Origin: Penaeus vannamei
Lineage: Eukaryota > Arthropoda > Malacostraca > Decapoda > Penaeidae
Direction: 5' to 3'
Length of the DNA stretch: 10,000 nt
NCBI RefSeq assembly: GCF_042767895.1
Contig: NC_091576.1
Location: forward strand, 16,860,614-16,870,613
A model generated the notes under the pieces. It had not been told where the DNA came from. It did not search any database and worked only from the letters and a program-made list of their open reading frames with translations. Within the stretch, counting starts at the first letter, position 1. Every line of letters begins with the position of its first letter. Position numbers and translations under genes: made by a program. Of the stretch, positions 8,508-10,000 are shown piece by piece.

Positions 8508-8854
8508 CCCCCTGCGCCTCTGCCTCTCACTTTTCATCGAGGTTTGTGTGTGTTTTGGGGGTTTGTGTTTACGTTTGTGTGCGTGTTTTTTTCTTTATGT
8601 AGGATTTTGTTTTGTTTTGTTTCGTTTGTCGGTGAGAAATAGGTGTGGATGGGATGAGTCGGGTGTAGGTGAGAGGGAGAGAGTAAATAGGGTTCTTCAA
8701 AAAAATAAAAGTTAAATAGATTTTTTTTCTAAATCTACGGACATATTTTGCCGGGTTTTATTTCGTCTCTCGTAAGGCCTCTCATCTTACCACATCCTCT
8801 TACAAGAAAAAAAGAAAAAAGATTCTATGGTTGTTATTCTACTTATAAATACAC
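8508..8854. other. Unique AT/GT-rich DNA, no gene seen
   Basis: It holds a short TTTTG-type repeat near 8605-8625 and A- or T-runs near 8700-8725 and 8810. No splice-flanked or G/C-ending reading frame is visible. Confidence 0.55.
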
Positions 8855-9165
8855 TTTACCTCTCCTCCTGCCTGTTCTTCTAACCAGTCCTCCCTCCTCC
8901 ATCCCATTCCTTCTCTGCCTTACTCCTCCTCGAACCTACCCTCCCTCCATTCCTCCTCTTCCCTCCTCCATATCTTCCTTCTCCTCCTGTTCCCTCCTCT
9001 AAGACAGCCTACCCTCCCTCTTCCCTCCTATTTCTTCTTTCCTTAATCCTCCTCTAACCCACCCTCCCTCCATTCCTCTTCCCTCCTCCTTATCTTTACC
9101 CTTCCTTCTCCCCCTGACCTCTCATCGAACACAACCCACCTCCTCTAACCCACCCACCCACCCTA
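8855..9165. repeat. C/T-rich minisatellite with CCTCCTCTAACC anchors
   Basis: Pyrimidine-rich units share an anchor close to CCTCCTCTAACCCACCCTCC at about 8924, 8994, 9045 and 9137. The copies at 8924 and 9045 are the most alike over about 60 nt, offset about 123 nt. Confidence 0.85.
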
Positions 9166-9212
9166 CGCCCTCGTTATCTACAGTAATGATTTTTTTTCGG
9201 GTCGCCCTACAC

Positions 9213-9292
9213 TGATAGCCTATCTCGCTAGGCCTGCAGTGATAAGAATAACCCTATCGTCCCCTATATTATCAGCCTGGTTCTAAAAATAG
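9213..9292. promoter_or_regulatory. MEF2 site with several GATA sites
   Basis: TGATAG (9213-9218), TGATAAG (9240-9246) and TTATCAG (9269-9275, minus-strand GATA) precede CTAAAAATAG (9283-9292), a perfect MEF2 match. The intervening DNA is unique, unlike its C/T-rich left neighbour. Function is inferred. Confidence 0.35.
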
Positions 9293-9355
9293 ACCTAGAA
9301 CTACGTTTGCGACACCTAAACACCACCAAACCTCGTGTATCTGATGCGTGACCTG

Positions 9356-9453
9356 AGATAGGGAGGGAGGAGGGTGGGAGAGGGAGGGAGGGAGTGAGGG
9401 TCGGAGAGGGGGGAGGGTGGAAGAGGGAGAGAGGGAGAGAGTGAGAGAAAGAG
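9356..9453. repeat. Purine-rich GGGA/GAGA low-complexity tract
   Basis: The + strand is nearly all purine, with GGGAGGGAGG and GAGAGAGTGAGAGA variants. The minus-strand frame through it is Pro/Ser/Leu-rich and not credible as a gene. Confidence 0.85.
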
Positions 9454-9512
9454 CATGTGGAAGTTATGCAAGACAGGGTCCGGGGTCAGTAGATCCAGCT
9501 TGATTTCGGGAG

Positions 9513-9537
9513 CTAAATATAGAAGCACGGGAGATAA
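9513..9537. promoter_or_regulatory. MEF2 site with adjacent GATA site
   Basis: CTAAATATAG (9513-9522) repeats exactly the ten bases at 8485-8494 and is followed by AGATAA (9532-9537). The wider context, a MEF2 core, a GATA site and then a CCTCCTG or CCCCCTG phrase, also parallels 8485-8515. Function is inferred. Confidence 0.35.
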
Positions 9538-10000
9538 TAACCTCCTGTTTGATGGGGCCTTTTTTGTGCTTTTTTTCCTTAAGTGCATTTAGATAGGTAC
9601 ATAAAAACGGCACGATGATAGCTGGGTAAAAAGGCAGATGATAATGATTTCATAAAACCTTAAGGGTTCTTTTCCAGCGGGGAATAAACAGTTGATTAGT
9701 CATGCGCTTTTATCAGATAGCTGCACAATCTGTCATGCATGCATTAATTGGGTTATACGTATGTATGTTATCGCTCTCCAGGCAGGGCCACTCTTACACA
9801 CCTGTATTTCAGTTATTTACCTGTGCATGAACTGGTAATATGGGGTGTATCATGCTGATGACGTCAATTTTTGCACTGAATTGTATGAATTTCTGTATTT
9901 TTTTATGTATTTATTTTGAAAAATTTCTATCATTACTGTTTTTTTTGTGATCGGATACGGCATGCTGTTCGTGAATTAGAGGCATAATTGAACAAAGTGT
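9538..10000. other. Unique AT-rich DNA with a palindromic CRE, no gene seen
   Basis: No exon is supported. TGACGTCA at 9859-9866 is the full palindromic cAMP-response element. ATGCATGCAT at 9735-9744 is a 10-bp palindrome. Single GATA-like sites occur near 9711. Confidence 0.5.

Overview
This looks like a non-coding-rich piece of an arthropod nuclear genome, most likely a decapod crustacean and plausibly a penaeid shrimp. The clues are very long pure microsatellites (CT, GT, AT, ATT, TTC and a compound AT/GT tract) packed around a few GC-rich coding islands and eukaryotic splice and poly(A) signals. There is no bacterial gene architecture. The species is an inference. Nearly all other open frames in the window run through low-complexity DNA and I do not treat them as genes.

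Layout. 1-94 is C/T-rich. 95-817 is unique, apparently non-coding upstream DNA. 818-875 is a well-formed core promoter (GATA site, TATA box, initiator), followed by an ATG-free leader. 1059-1187 is a 42-codon frame with one hydrophobic segment. 1188-1492 is a second ATG-free stretch, leading to a 112-codon frame at 1493-1831 that ends in a related hydrophobic segment and C-terminus. A poly(A) signal follows at 1958. From about 2000 to 4500 there is intron-like DNA, a CT tract, ATT tracts and a G-rich minisatellite with higher-order structure. After a GT tract lies a 39-nt microexon candidate (4850-4888) with excellent splice sites. The remainder (4900-10000) holds minisatellites, a 120-nt TTC tract, G4-prone clusters, an AT/GT compound repeat and long C/T-rich blocks. 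Scattered among these are five perfect MEF2-type sites, mostly with GATA sites or E-boxes nearby, and a palindromic CRE near the right end.

How it may fit together. The two hydrophobic frames are paralogous: both end in Glu-x-x-Ala-Phe-x-Tyr-Ile-Phe-Gln plus one codon. In both, the stop codon is exactly what results from reading through a phase-2 splice donor (G|TAA from GTAAGT, G|TGA from GTGAGG). I therefore read them as alternative first exons, 1a with a TATA promoter and 1b without an obvious TATA. The microexon downstream is open in precisely the frame that a phase-2 donor would deliver. The MEF2 sites would then lie in introns downstream and hint at muscle expression. I do not recognise the protein. 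The main alternative, at least for exon 1b, is that the stop is real and the message ends at the poly(A) signal at 1958.
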